Both the position numbers and the translations under genes were made by a program. Positions 39,935-48,579 of a stretch of 64,000 nt of DNA are shown piece after piece. The notes under the pieces were generated by a model. It worked only from the letters and a program-made list of their open reading frames with translations. It searched no databases and had not been told where the DNA came from. Every line of letters begins with the position of its first letter. The stretch's first letter is position 1. The DNA comes from Rarobacter faecitabidus (lineage in GTDB: Bacteria; Actinomycetota; Actinomycetes; Actinomycetales; Cellulomonadaceae), in contig NZ_VFOS01000001.1 of assembly GCF_006716265.1 (NCBI RefSeq), forward strand, positions 558,001-622,000. The letters are read 5' to 3'.

Positions 39935-41248
39935 GTGAGTTCCGGACAACAGATCATCGAGAAGATCCACGCCGCCGCCAAGCGATACGAAGAGTTCCTG
40001 ATCGGGTTTCGGCGGGATCTGCACGCGCACCCCGAACTCGCGAGAACCGAGTCGAGGACGACCGAGCGCATTGCTCAGGCGCTGCGCGACGCGGGACTAC
40101 AACCGAGGCTGCTTCGCGGCACCGGGCTGACGTGTGACATCGGTGAAGCCGCATCGGGTGCCAGGCGCGTGGCATTGCGCGCCGACCTGGACGCGCTGCC
40201 GATCGTCGAGACGACGGGGTTGCCGTTCGCCTCGACGGTTCCGGGCATCAGCCACGCGTGCGGCCACGATGTACACGCCACAGCGGTACTAGGCGCAGGA
40301 CTCGTCCTCAAAACCCTGGACGATGAAGGGCTGCTCACCCGGCCCGTCCGACTGATCTTCCAGCCCGCCGAGGAAGTGATGCCCGGTGGCGCCCTCGACG
40401 TGATCGAACAGGGCGTGCTCGAGGGCGTTGGCAGGGCGTACGCCCTGCACTGCGATCCCCGCTTCGACGTGGGACAGATCGGCAGCCGGATCGGCGCGAT
40501 CACCTCCGCGTCGGATCAGATCATCGTCACGGTGTCCTCGTCCGGCGGACACACCTCGAGACCGCACCTGACGGGCGACGTGGTCTTCGCCATCGGCGAG
40601 ATCATCACGCAGGCCCCGGCCATCATGGGGCGACGGCTCGATCCGCGCTATGGCGTCAACCTGACGTGGGGGATGGTGGAGGCGGGACAGACCGCGAACG
40701 CGATTCCCGCAACAGGCACGATCAAGGGCACGCTGCGCTGCCTGGACGTGCGCGCCTGGGAGCAGGCGGGTGACCTGCTGGATGACGCGGTCAAGCAGAT
40801 CGCCGCGCCGTATGGCGTACGGACCGAGGTGCTGCACATCCGCGGCGTGCCCCCGGTCGTGAACGACGAAGCCGCAACCCAGCGCCTCGATCAGGCCGCG
40901 CGGGAGATGTTCGGCGACGATTCCGTCCGGCTCACCGAGCAGTCGCTGGGCGGCGAGGACTTCGCCTGGATCCTCAACCGCGTCGGCGGAGCCATGATCC
41001 GCCTGGGAGTCCACACCCCCGGCGGCCCCCGATACGACATCCACCGCGGAGACCTCGTCGTGGACGAGCGGGCGATAGCCGTGGGCACGCGGGTTCTTGC
41101 GCGAACGGTCACGCTCACCACGCCCGAGATATCGCTGAAACCCGAGGCGCCCTGGACGCCGACAGTGCTCGCCAAGACGACGGTGAGCAACCCGCTGGCG
41201 GCGCCGCACGGAGCCGACGGCAGCCACGGGCCAGGTACTCCCGCCTGA
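39935..41248 (+). CDS. M20D-family amidohydrolase
   Basis: A 437-residue metallohydrolase of the IAA-amino acid hydrolase/N-acyl amino acid amidase group. ACGHDVHATAVLGAG carries metal ligands, FQPAEEVMPGG the glutamate pair, ALHCDPRFDVG a third site, and the small dimer domain sits in the middle. GGEDFAWILNRVGG is the conserved C-terminal metal loop. In mycobacteria amiA/amiB genes lie near sdh at the same place. The acyl donor is not known. The C-terminal tail is hydrophilic and unlike the family. Confidence 0.87.
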   Translation: MSSGQQIIEKIHAAAKRYEEFLIGFRRDLHAHPELARTESRTTERIAQALRDAGLQPRLLRGTGLTCDIGEAASGARRVALRADLDALPIVETTGLPFASTVPGISHACGHDVHATAVLGAGLVLKTLDDEGLLTRPVRLIFQPAEEVMPGGALDVIEQGVLEGVGRAYALHCDPRFDVGQIGSRIGAITSASDQIIVTVSSSGGHTSRPHLTGDVVFAIGEIITQAPAIMGRRLDPRYGVNLTWGMVEAGQTANAIPATGTIKGTLRCLDVRAWEQAGDLLDDAVKQIAAPYGVRTEVLHIRGVPPVVNDEAATQRLDQAAREMFGDDSVRLTEQSLGGEDFAWILNRVGGAMIRLGVHTPGGPRYDIHRGDLVVDERAIAVGTRVLARTVTLTTPEISLKPEAPWTPTVLAKTTVSNPLAAPHGADGSHGPGTPA

Positions 41249-41295
41249 TTCTGCGGGGTGCCCGACCGGTTCTGAGCCCGTGGTGCCCGACGCGC

Positions 41296-42549
41296 TCAGC
41301 GGCGCAGGATCATTCCGGCACCCACGGTGCGGTTGGTCTGTTCGTCCACGATGATGAACGAGCCGGTCTCGCGATTGTCCGTGTAGGAGTCGGTGAACAG
41401 CGGCGCGGTCACGCGCAGCCTGACCCGGCCGATTTCGTTGAGCGACAATGAGGTCGCCGAGGTGTCCCGGTGGAGCGTGTTGACGTCCACCTGGTACTCG
41501 ATGTCCTTGATGACGGATCGGACCCAGCGGGTCGTGTGCTTGATCGCGTACTTCTTCCCGGGGATCAACGGGGACGATTCGTCCATCCAGCACACCAGGG
41601 CATCGAGGTCCTGCGAAGATTCCGGCACGTTGCGCGGCCTCACGAGCATGTCGCCGCGCGAGATGTCGATGTCCTCGGCCAGCCGAACGACCACGGACAT
41701 GGGGGGATACGCCTCATCCAGCGGACCGCTCGGGCCGTCGATGGCGACCACCGTGGACTCCAGGCCGCTCGGTAGCACGCGCACCGGGTCTCCCACCCGG
41801 ATGATCCCGGATGCGACGCTGCCCGCGTACCCGCGATAGTCGGGGTGGGCGGCCGTCTGCGGCCGGATGACGTACTGCACCGGGAAGCGTGAATCGACGA
41901 GATTGCGGTCCGAGGCGACGTGTACATTCTCCAGGAACGACAGCAGCGTCGACCCGGTGTACCAGGGCGTGTTCACGGAGCGATCCACCACGTTGTCGCC
42001 CAGCAGCGCCGACATCGGAATGAACGACAGGTCCTTGACGGTGAGCTTCGCGGCGAACTGCCGGAAATCGTCCTGGATTTCGAGGAAGCGCTCCTCGGAC
42101 CAGTCGACCAGGTCCATCTTGTTGACGCACAGCACCAGGTGGGAGACGCCGAGCAGGGTCGCCAGGAACGCGTGTCGCCGCGATTGCTCGGTGACGCCGT
42201 TGCGCGCGTCCACCAGGATCAGCGCGACGTTCGCCGTCGATGCGCCCGTGACCATGTTCCGCGTGTACTGCACGTGGCCGGGGGTGTCGGCGATGATGAA
42301 CTTGCGCCGCGGGGTCGCGAAGTAGCGGTAGGCGACGTCGATCGTGATGCCCTGCTCGCGCTCGGCGCGCAGGCCATCTGTCAGGAGCGAGAGATCGACG
42401 TAGTCGTTGCCGCGGCGCTTGGAGATGCGCTCCACGTCGTCGAGCTGGTCGGTGAACAGGCCCTTGGAATCGAACAGGAGTCTGCCGATCAGCGTGCTCT
42501 TACCGTCATCGACGGAGCCTGCTGTAGCAAAACGGAGGAGATCGGCCAT
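41296..42549 (-). CDS. cysN: Sulfate adenylyltransferase subunit 1 (GTPase)
   Basis: A 417-residue EF-Tu-like GTPase. The G domain has P-loop [15 protein letters not shown], the [17 protein letters not shown] switch II and NKMDLVDW for guanine. GTP hydrolysis drives the CysD reaction that makes adenosine 5'-phosphosulfate (APS). It ends shortly after the beta-barrel domains with no APS kinase extension, so it is a plain CysN, unlike the CysNC fusion of M. tuberculosis. cysD ends 3 bases before its ATG. It belongs to the sulfate-activation block. Confidence 0.95.
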   Translation of the reverse strand: MADLLRFATAGSVDDGKSTLIGRLLFDSKGLFTDQLDDVERISKRRGNDYVDLSLLTDGLRAEREQGITIDVAYRYFATPRRKFIIADTPGHVQYTRNMVTGASTANVALILVDARNGVTEQSRRHAFLATLLGVSHLVLCVNKMDLVDWSEERFLEIQDDFRQFAAKLTVKDLSFIPMSALLGDNVVDRSVNTPWYTGSTLLSFLENVHVASDRNLVDSRFPVQYVIRPQTAAHPDYRGYAGSVASGIIRVGDPVRVLPSGLESTVVAIDGPSGPLDEAYPPMSVVVRLAEDIDISRGDMLVRPRNVPESSQDLDALVCWMDESSPLIPGKKYAIKHTTRWVRSVIKDIEYQVDVNTLHRDTSATSLSLNEIGRVRLRVTAPLFTDSYTDNRETGSFIIVDEQTNRTVGAGMILRR

Positions 42550-42552
42550 GGC

Positions 42553-43455
42553 CTAGAAGTACCCTTCTCGCTTGCGGTCTTCCATAGAAGTTTCCGAAAT
42601 CTTGTCGTCGCCGCGCGTGGCACCCCGCTCGGTCAGCCGGATCGATTCGATCTCGGTGACAACCTTCTCAACTGTGTCCGCATCGGACAGGACGGCGGCC
42701 GTGAGGTTGGCGTCGCCCATCGTGCGGTAGCGGACCGTCTCGATCGAGGATCGTTCTCCCTCGCGCAGCGAGATGAACTCGTTCACGGCGTAGAGCATGC
42801 CTTGCCGATCGACGACCTCGCGCTCGTGGGCGAGGTAGAGGTCCGGAATCGGAATGTCCTCGGCGGCGATGTAGTGCCAGATGTCGAGTTCCGTCCAGTT
42901 GGACAGCGGGAACACGCGCAGGTGCTCGCCCGGCGCGACCCGCCCGTTGTACAGGCTCCACAGTTCGGGTCGCTGGTTCTTCGGATCCCACTGGCCGAAA
43001 TCGTCGCGGAAGGAGAACACACGCTCCTTGGCGCGCGCCTTTTCCTCGTCGCGCCGGGCGCCGCCGAACAGAGCGTCGAAGCCGTGATTCTCGATCGCCT
43101 CGAGCAGCACTGGAGTCTGGATGCGGTTGCGCGATCCCCCCGCCTCCTCGCGCACGAGACCTCGCTCGATGGCCTCGGGCACGGAGGCGACGATCAGTTC
43201 GACCTCGAGCTCCTGGGCGAGCCTGTCGCGGAACTCGAGCACCTCAGGGAAGTTCAGGCCAGTGTCGATGTGCATGATCGGGAAGGGCACCCGGGCTGGC
43301 GCGAACGCCTTGGCGGCGAGCCACAGCATGACGATCGAGTCCTTGCCGCCGGAAAACAGCAGGCACGGACGCTGCATCTCGGCCGCCACCTCGCGGATGA
43401 TGTGGATGCTCTCGGCTTCCAAAGTGCGCCACTGTTCGAGCACTCGTGCGGTCAC
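42553..43455 (-). CDS. cysD: Sulfate adenylyltransferase subunit 2
   Basis: A 300-residue ATP pyrophosphatase-type enzyme with the PP-loop SGGKDSIVMLWLA (residues 35-47), the LNFPEV and GGARRDEEKARAKER segments and PLSNWTELDIWHYIA, all as in CysD. With CysN it joins ATP and sulfate to APS and pyrophosphate. Its GTG overlaps the cysQ stop (GTGA). A homologous PAPS reductase (CysH) would lack the CysD-specific RDEEKARAKER part. The genes cysQ-cysD-cysN form one unit. Confidence 0.95.
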   Translation of the reverse strand: MTARVLEQWRTLEAESIHIIREVAAEMQRPCLLFSGGKDSIVMLWLAAKAFAPARVPFPIMHIDTGLNFPEVLEFRDRLAQELEVELIVASVPEAIERGLVREEAGGSRNRIQTPVLLEAIENHGFDALFGGARRDEEKARAKERVFSFRDDFGQWDPKNQRPELWSLYNGRVAPGEHLRVFPLSNWTELDIWHYIAAEDIPIPDLYLAHEREVVDRQGMLYAVNEFISLREGERSSIETVRYRTMGDANLTAAVLSDADTVEKVVTEIESIRLTERGATRGDDKISETSMEDRKREGYF

Positions 43456-44255
43456 GAATTGAGTCCTTCCTCAACGAGGGCAGCGACCACCGCTGTCTGA
43501 ATGCGCGTGGTTGCCTCGGGATGACAGATGATCAGATCGGGCACGGACAAATCTACGTTGTTGTAGGTCAACTCAGTTCCATCGATCCGCGATGTGAACA
43601 AGCCGGCGTGGCGCGCGTACGCCACTGGCGCGGCTGAGTCCCATTGATACTGGCCTCCGGCGTGGACGTAGGCGTCGGCGAGGCCGGTCGCCACAGCCAT
43701 TGCCTTGACGCCCGCGGAGCCCATGGGTACGGGGATGGCGCCCAATTCGCGGATCACGGCGGCGACGAGTGGCGATGGATGCGAGCGGCTGACGGCTAGG
43801 CGCAGTGGCTCGCCCGGACGGCCGAGTCCCGGTGCCGCTTGCCCGGTGTGGAACATTTGGCCGCGCGCCGGCAGCGACACTGCGCCCGCCGTGAGGCCGC
43901 CCGTGCGCGTCCAGAGGGCGACGTGCACGGCCCAGTCATCGCGCCATATGCCCGATCCGTCCCGCTCGGCGTATTCTCGAGTGCCGTCCAGGGGATCGAT
44001 GATCCACACCCGCTCTGAGGTGAGGCGCAGCGGACTGTCGGCAGCCTCCTCCGAGAGGACCTCATCTCCGGGGGCTAGGCGAGACAGCTCGGAGGCCAGT
44101 GCCCGCTGGGCAGCCGAATCGGCGCGGCTGCGCAGTGCGCGCGCGTCGTGGCTCTCGCCAGGCGGGATCTGCTCGTCCACCTGGCGGCGCAGGTCGAGCA
44201 GAACGTTCCCCGCGACCTCGGCGAGGCGCGCGGCAATCGTATGGTCGTCGTTCAC
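43452..44255 (-). CDS. cysQ: 3'(2'),5'-bisphosphate nucleotidase (PAP phosphatase)
   Basis: A 267-residue member of the inositol monophosphatase superfamily. EEAADS is the first metal site and WIIDPLDGTREYAERD the second; QWDSAAPVAYARHAG is the C-terminal WDxAA-type motif. In CysQ the enzyme turns PAP (the by-product of sulfotransferases) to AMP. The GTG at 44255 is preferred to the in-frame TTG at 44261. It directly follows the sulfotransferase gene, which makes PAP. Confidence 0.88.
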   Translation of the reverse strand: MNDDHTIAARLAEVAGNVLLDLRRQVDEQIPPGESHDARALRSRADSAAQRALASELSRLAPGDEVLSEEAADSPLRLTSERVWIIDPLDGTREYAERDGSGIWRDDWAVHVALWTRTGGLTAGAVSLPARGQMFHTGQAAPGLGRPGEPLRLAVSRSHPSPLVAAVIRELGAIPVPMGSAGVKAMAVATGLADAYVHAGGQYQWDSAAPVAYARHAGLFTSRIDGTELTYNNVDLSVPDLIICHPEATTRIQTAVVAALVEEGLNS

Positions 44256-44298
44256 GTGCAAGGGCTCACCGTTTCGGTGTCGAGGGTCGGGGCGGGGA

Positions 44299-45588
44299 TC
44301 AGCGGCGACGGAGCTTCGCCTTCAGGATGCGCGCGACGCGCTTGGTCGCGATCTTGATCAGCACGCGGGTGGGCACCGTCGCCGTTAGCGCGGCGGCGGC
44401 CTTGATACGTTCGGCGTCGGTGGTGCTCTTATGGCCGGCGGTGAGTGCGTGCCGTACCAGCTCCTCGCCGCCGCTGCTCTTTGCCGCGCGCGCGGCCTTC
44501 ATGTACCGCTGCCCGGCCTTGAACGACCCTGTTTCGAGGTGCGCCGCGATGGCGACGTTCACCTCCGCGCACGGAGATGTCGCCTCGGGCAGAGCCGGTG
44601 GCATGCTGGACAGATTCGCCAGGTCACCGATGACGTGGACGCCGAGTGCCTGGATCTGCGCGGCCTGCTGCTCGGCACGGACGGACATGTGCTGCGCGGC
44701 CCAGCGCGGCGCCACGATCGGCGGCTCTCCGCTGGGCACCTTGCGCTCCACGAGCAGTTCAGCGATGCCGCCGAATTTGTGCAGATCGCGGAACTCATCC
44801 CACCGGATGTCTGACACCTGCTTGAGACGTTCGTTGACGGCGCGCACCGCGTCGGCCTCCGGGCGGGTCAGTGACCGGTTCTCTTCGCGTCCGGTGAGCT
44901 CCACGTCGAGCGTGTCGGCAGGAAGCCCCAGCAGTTGTTCGAATGACCGGTGCAGCAGCGATCGGTTCGTCCGGTCGAGGACGATCACGTGCGTGTTGTC
45001 AGGTCCGACTATCTCGGACCATTTCGCGATGTTCTCGTAGAGCGCGATGCGGCGGGCGAAACTAGGGAATGCCTTGCTGTCGGGGCCGGGTCGCAGGACC
45101 ACGTCCAGCCATTCTTCGAAGGACTCCTCGATGCCGGTCTTCAGGTATTCCTGCCAGGCGGAGGGGAGGATCGACGGCTGGTTGCGAAGCGTGAATACGA
45201 CCGAGAGGTTCGGGCCCAGGTCATTGGCGATGGTGCGGCAGATGGCTTCGGTGCGTTCGGCGAAGAACTCGTGCGAGATCAGCACGCGGTCGCTCTCCTT
45301 GGCCGCCCGCGCTTCCGCGACCAGGTCGTGCCAGTGTGACATGGGCGGAATCGCGGCTTTCCCCGCTCCGGTGCCCCACCCTCGCCTGCGTTTCGCGATG
45401 GCGAACGAGGCGAGGGAATGGTTGTGCGACTTTCCGGGATAGATCACGGAAAACTCGGTGAGCTCCTTGCGCAGCTTCGCTGCGGCGAACTGGATGGCGG
45501 TCGTCCCGCTCTTCGGCATCCCGACGTGGAGCAGGGTTCCGCCAACGGGGATAGCCGACGCCGGATCGGTAGTTTCTGGAGCACTCAT
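44299..45588 (-). CDS. PAPS-type sulfotransferase-like protein
   Basis: A 429-residue protein. GTLLHVGMPKSGTTAIQFA (residues 17-35) has the PKSGTT 5'-phosphosulfate-binding loop (25-30), and VVFTLRNQPSILPSAWQEYL (about 129-148) fits the 3'-phosphate-binding region with an Arg followed by a Ser further on. A Lys/Arg/Ala-rich helical tail (about 355-429) is unusual. Sulfotransferases move sulfate from PAPS to an acceptor hydroxyl or amino group; acceptor unknown. It lies between divergent cysC and cysQ-cysD-cysN, which make PAPS and remove PAP, strongly supporting the assignment. A TAGGAT box lies 8 bases before the ATG. Confidence 0.72.
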   Translation of the reverse strand: MSAPETTDPASAIPVGGTLLHVGMPKSGTTAIQFAAAKLRKELTEFSVIYPGKSHNHSLASFAIAKRRRGWGTGAGKAAIPPMSHWHDLVAEARAAKESDRVLISHEFFAERTEAICRTIANDLGPNLSVVFTLRNQPSILPSAWQEYLKTGIEESFEEWLDVVLRPGPDSKAFPSFARRIALYENIAKWSEIVGPDNTHVIVLDRTNRSLLHRSFEQLLGLPADTLDVELTGREENRSLTRPEADAVRAVNERLKQVSDIRWDEFRDLHKFGGIAELLVERKVPSGEPPIVAPRWAAQHMSVRAEQQAAQIQALGVHVIGDLANLSSMPPALPEATSPCAEVNVAIAAHLETGSFKAGQRYMKAARAAKSSGGEELVRHALTAGHKSTTDAERIKAAAALTATVPTRVLIKIATKRVARILKAKLRRR

Positions 45589-45596
45589 CGCAAATC

Positions 45597-45602
45597 ATCC
45601 TA
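45597..45602 (-). promoter_or_regulatory. -10 box for leaderless sulfotransferase gene
   Basis: TAGGAT on the minus strand ends 8 bases before the ATG at 45588; no ribosome site. Confidence 0.5.
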
Positions 45603-45790
45603 GTCGAAGGTGGATTTGTTGCGCACTGATCCGCCCCGGACGTCATCCCCCAGGGAAGCGCATTATTCCGCCATTTGCCGCTAGGGAAAAAGGAGATTAG
45701 GGGAGTGGCTGCGCTGTGCTTCGCCAGTGACCGGCACGCGCGATGAGGTAGGTTACTTGCCAGATTCTGACCTAGGAAAGCGGGACATCG

Positions 45791-47005
45791 ATGACGCAGT
45801 CGCAACTGGTGGTGGACGCCGCGGGCGTCGACCTCATCGAGGGCGTGCTCGCGGGGTTCGTCGCGCCTCGTGACCTCACACTCCACGGTGCCCCCGCCGC
45901 CGGTGCCGTCGAGGTCCGCGATGAGGAGAACACCCCGATTGCGTGCCTGTACCTCGCATCGGGCGGCGTCGCTGGCGTTGAGCCGCGACGTGAGCTAGCG
46001 ACGATGCACGGCCCCGCCGGCGCGCTGTCCGCCCGGCCCTGCGCCGAGGACCTGCGGGCACTCATCGCCGCGGGCGGCCCCGTGATTGCGCTCGAAGGAT
46101 TTCCCACGAGCAAGCAGCTGGACGAACACTCCGACAAGGACGCGCTCTGGTGCGTGACCGTCCCGCGCTCACCACATAGGCACGACCACTCGGCGAACGT
46201 CGCCCGCGCCGTCCACACCCTGCTCGCGAACGGCGAGATCGCTGGCCGACTCGTCGCCATTCCCGCCTTCGACGCGGCCGGGCCACTCACTGTCACGGAC
46301 GGATCCCCGGCGTTGCCCACCCTGCTGCACAGGCTCGGTGCCGATCGCGTCGTTCTCGTCGGAGACGCGTTCACCGCCGCGGTGGGGGAATTGGCGCCGT
46401 CGGCGATCCTGGACGAGTTCTCCCGTACTCGATCATCGGCCGCCCAATCCGGGGCGGTCGTGCTGTTCACGGGCCTATCCGGTTCGGGGAAATCGACAGT
46501 CGCCAAGGCTCTCGGCGCCGCACTCGACGAAGCCGGCCGCAAAACTGTTGTCATCGACGGTGATGAAGCCCGGCAAATGCTGTCGGCGGGACTCGGATTC
46601 GATCGCGAATCGCGGAACCTCAACGTCGAGCGGATCGGCTACGTCGCTGCGACGGCCGCATCGCTGGGCGCAGTGGCGATCATGGCCCCCATCGCCCCCT
46701 TCGAGTCCTCTCGCGCTGCAGTACGAGCCCGCGCACTGCGTGCGGGCGCCTTCGTGCTCGTCCATATCTCCACCCCGCTGGCCGAATGCGAACGACGAGA
46801 TCGCAAGGGACTGTATGCCAAGGCAAGGGCTGGCGAGATCCCGGACTTCACCGGAATCTCGTCCCCTTACGAGCCGCCGACGGATGCCGATATCGTCATC
46901 GACACCTCCGAAATCAGCGTTGACGACGCCGTCGCGCAGGTCTGGGAGATCCTGTCTAGTAAAGTCCAGTTGGGGCCTTACCGTCCCGCCATCGCTCAGT
47001 CGTAG
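45791..47005 (+). CDS. cysC: Adenylylsulfate (APS) kinase with unusual N-terminal domain
   Basis: A 404-residue protein. The C-terminal half (about 218-398) is an APS kinase: P-loop GLSGSGKS (228-235), DGDEARQ, GFDRESRNLNVERIGYVA, and GLYAKARAGEIPDFTGISSPYE. It phosphorylates APS to PAPS. The N-terminal 200 residues are not a kinase: LIEGVLAGFVAP, RDEENTPIACLYLA and PRSPHRHDHSANVARA faintly recall a shrunken ATP sulfurylase (PUA and HxxH-type region), but the catalytic QxRNPxH motif is absent. It is divergent from the sulfotransferase-cysQDN operon. The start ATG 45791 is preceded by GGGA; a TAGGTT -10 (45748-45753) lies upstream. Confidence 0.88.
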   Translation: MTQSQLVVDAAGVDLIEGVLAGFVAPRDLTLHGAPAAGAVEVRDEENTPIACLYLASGGVAGVEPRRELATMHGPAGALSARPCAEDLRALIAAGGPVIALEGFPTSKQLDEHSDKDALWCVTVPRSPHRHDHSANVARAVHTLLANGEIAGRLVAIPAFDAAGPLTVTDGSPALPTLLHRLGADRVVLVGDAFTAAVGELAPSAILDEFSRTRSSAAQSGAVVLFTGLSGSGKSTVAKALGAALDEAGRKTVVIDGDEARQMLSAGLGFDRESRNLNVERIGYVAATAASLGAVAIMAPIAPFESSRAAVRARALRAGAFVLVHISTPLAECERRDRKGLYAKARAGEIPDFTGISSPYEPPTDADIVIDTSEISVDDAVAQVWEILSSKVQLGPYRPAIAQS

Positions 47006-47102
47006 CACGCGCCGCAGAATCGGTCACCGCCGTTCCGTGGGACGCGTTCATGACGAGCACCGAGCGCCCGCCTGACCCGGGCGGAGCCCGAGGGGAGAAG
47101 CA

Positions 47103-47558
47103 ATGCAGATCACCGCACGAGTCGACTACAGCGTCCGCGCGCTCGCGGAGCTCGCTGCGCAGCACGACCTGACGTGGACCGGTCCGCAGATCGCTGAAGC
47201 TCAGGACATTCCCGTGAAGTTTCTCGAATCGATCATGCGGGATCTCAAGCGCGCCGGAATGGTGGTCGCGCACCGCGGACGCTTCGGCGGCTACTCCCTC
47301 GCCCGGTCGGCCGAGCAGATCACCATCGCCGACATCGTACGGGCCGTCGACGGCCCGCTCGCTGCGGTACGCGGAATGCCGCCCGAGGACGCCAAGTACC
47401 AGGGCGTCGTCGAACCCCTCACATCCGTCTGGGTAGCGGTGCGAGCGTCGATGCGTAACGTGCTGGAGCGCGTCACCATCGCCGACGTCATCCGTGGCCG
47501 GCTGCCCGATGAGGTCACCGGTCTGCTGTCGAACGACGCCTGGAAGCGGCGCGATTGA
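47103..47558 (+). CDS. Rrf2-family transcriptional regulator without Fe-S cysteines
   Basis: A 151-residue winged-helix regulator starting MQITARVDYSVRALAELA, the Rrf2 signature, with the recognition helix in KFLESIMRDLKRAGMVVAHRGRFGGYSLA. There is no cysteine at all, so it cannot bind an iron-sulfur cluster as IscR or NsrR do; it resembles the CymR group, which senses cysteine status. It follows cysC by 97 bases and has a GGGGAG ribosome site. It probably controls the neighbouring sulfur genes. Confidence 0.85.
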   Translation: MQITARVDYSVRALAELAAQHDLTWTGPQIAEAQDIPVKFLESIMRDLKRAGMVVAHRGRFGGYSLARSAEQITIADIVRAVDGPLAAVRGMPPEDAKYQGVVEPLTSVWVAVRASMRNVLERVTIADVIRGRLPDEVTGLLSNDAWKRRD

Positions 47559-48457
47559 GTGGGTCACGTCCGGGCTCGCAGCTCACGGCGTTGCTTGCGG
47601 CTCTCGGAGCGGGTCGCCACCGGCTCTCGGTGTGGCCGGCAGCGATAAATCCGCGCCGTGCCGCGCCCACCGCCTTTGCCAGGGCGAGGTCGGCTGGCCA
47701 CGACGAACGCACTGCGGCCCGCATTGCGACGGCGATCGATGCGCTGGGCGCGCAGGAGCGTGCGGAAGTCATGCATCCTCTCACGCCCGCTGACGATGGA
47801 ATCCTGCGCATCGCCGCTTCGGTGGTACGGCAATCGGACGAGACCAGTTGCGTGGCCACGTGCCTGGCGCTCATCGCGGCGGCGGGTGACGTGGCCACGG
47901 CACTGTGGCTGTCCACCGGTGCCGACGAGGCGGCAGTGATCGACCGCTACGACCTCGCCGCCCCCTTGGCAGGGGCCGACGCCGCGGTCCCGGCGGTGCG
48001 CCTGCGCGCGCTCGAACAGAGCCTCAAGCACAGCGCAGTGCATCGCGGCCGGTTGCGTACCTGGCCCAGACCGTTCGGCACCCCGCCGTGGGGTGCCGCC
48101 CGAGTGGCGCATTTCGGCCGAACTCGATACGGGCACCGGCTCGTCAACGACCTTGATACGGACAGGGCTGCCCTCGCACTGGCGGGCGCTCTATCATCGA
48201 TCCGGCGGGGATTTCCCGTGATTCTCTACACGGGCGGCGACTCCACCGCGGGATACCGGAACGCAATGCCGAGGCACGCCGTGCTCCTGTATCGCTCCGA
48301 GGGTGCGCAAACGCAGGAACTGCGGATCTTCGAGCCTGGGCAAGGGCGCGTGCACGAGGTTTCGAAGACCAGCCTCATACGACCTGGTGCCGTGAGCGCC
48401 GCATACGGCGGTTGGCCGCATCTCACCTGGATCGTCGCGCCGAGGCCGCCCGGCTAG
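47555..48457 (+). CDS. Putative C39-like (papain-fold) cysteine peptidase
   Basis: A 300-residue protein whose TTG start overlaps the regulator stop (TTGA), so the two are coupled. The motif QSDETSCVATCLALIAA places a glutamine (93) six residues before a cysteine (99), and MPRHAVLLYR gives His241, followed by IFEPGQGRV where a peptidase usually has YDP: this is the order of catalytic residues in C39-like peptidases. The third residue is Glu rather than Asp. No signal peptide or ABC transporter is attached. It may be a protease or an inactive relative; link to the regulator is unknown. Confidence 0.55.
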   Translation: MSGSRPGSQLTALLAALGAGRHRLSVWPAAINPRRAAPTAFARARSAGHDERTAARIATAIDALGAQERAEVMHPLTPADDGILRIAASVVRQSDETSCVATCLALIAAAGDVATALWLSTGADEAAVIDRYDLAAPLAGADAAVPAVRLRALEQSLKHSAVHRGRLRTWPRPFGTPPWGAARVAHFGRTRYGHRLVNDLDTDRAALALAGALSSIRRGFPVILYTGGDSTAGYRNAMPRHAVLLYRSEGAQTQELRIFEPGQGRVHEVSKTSLIRPGAVSAAYGGWPHLTWIVAPRPPG

Positions 48458-48579
48458 CCGCGATACGCGCGCCCACAGTGCGCGCGGTTTGCGGTGCGGA
48501 TGTGGCGCCAGCACGTCATTCCGCGCCTGCGAACGGCTCATCGGATACCGTTATTGCGATCAAGGAGGCACTTGAAGCG

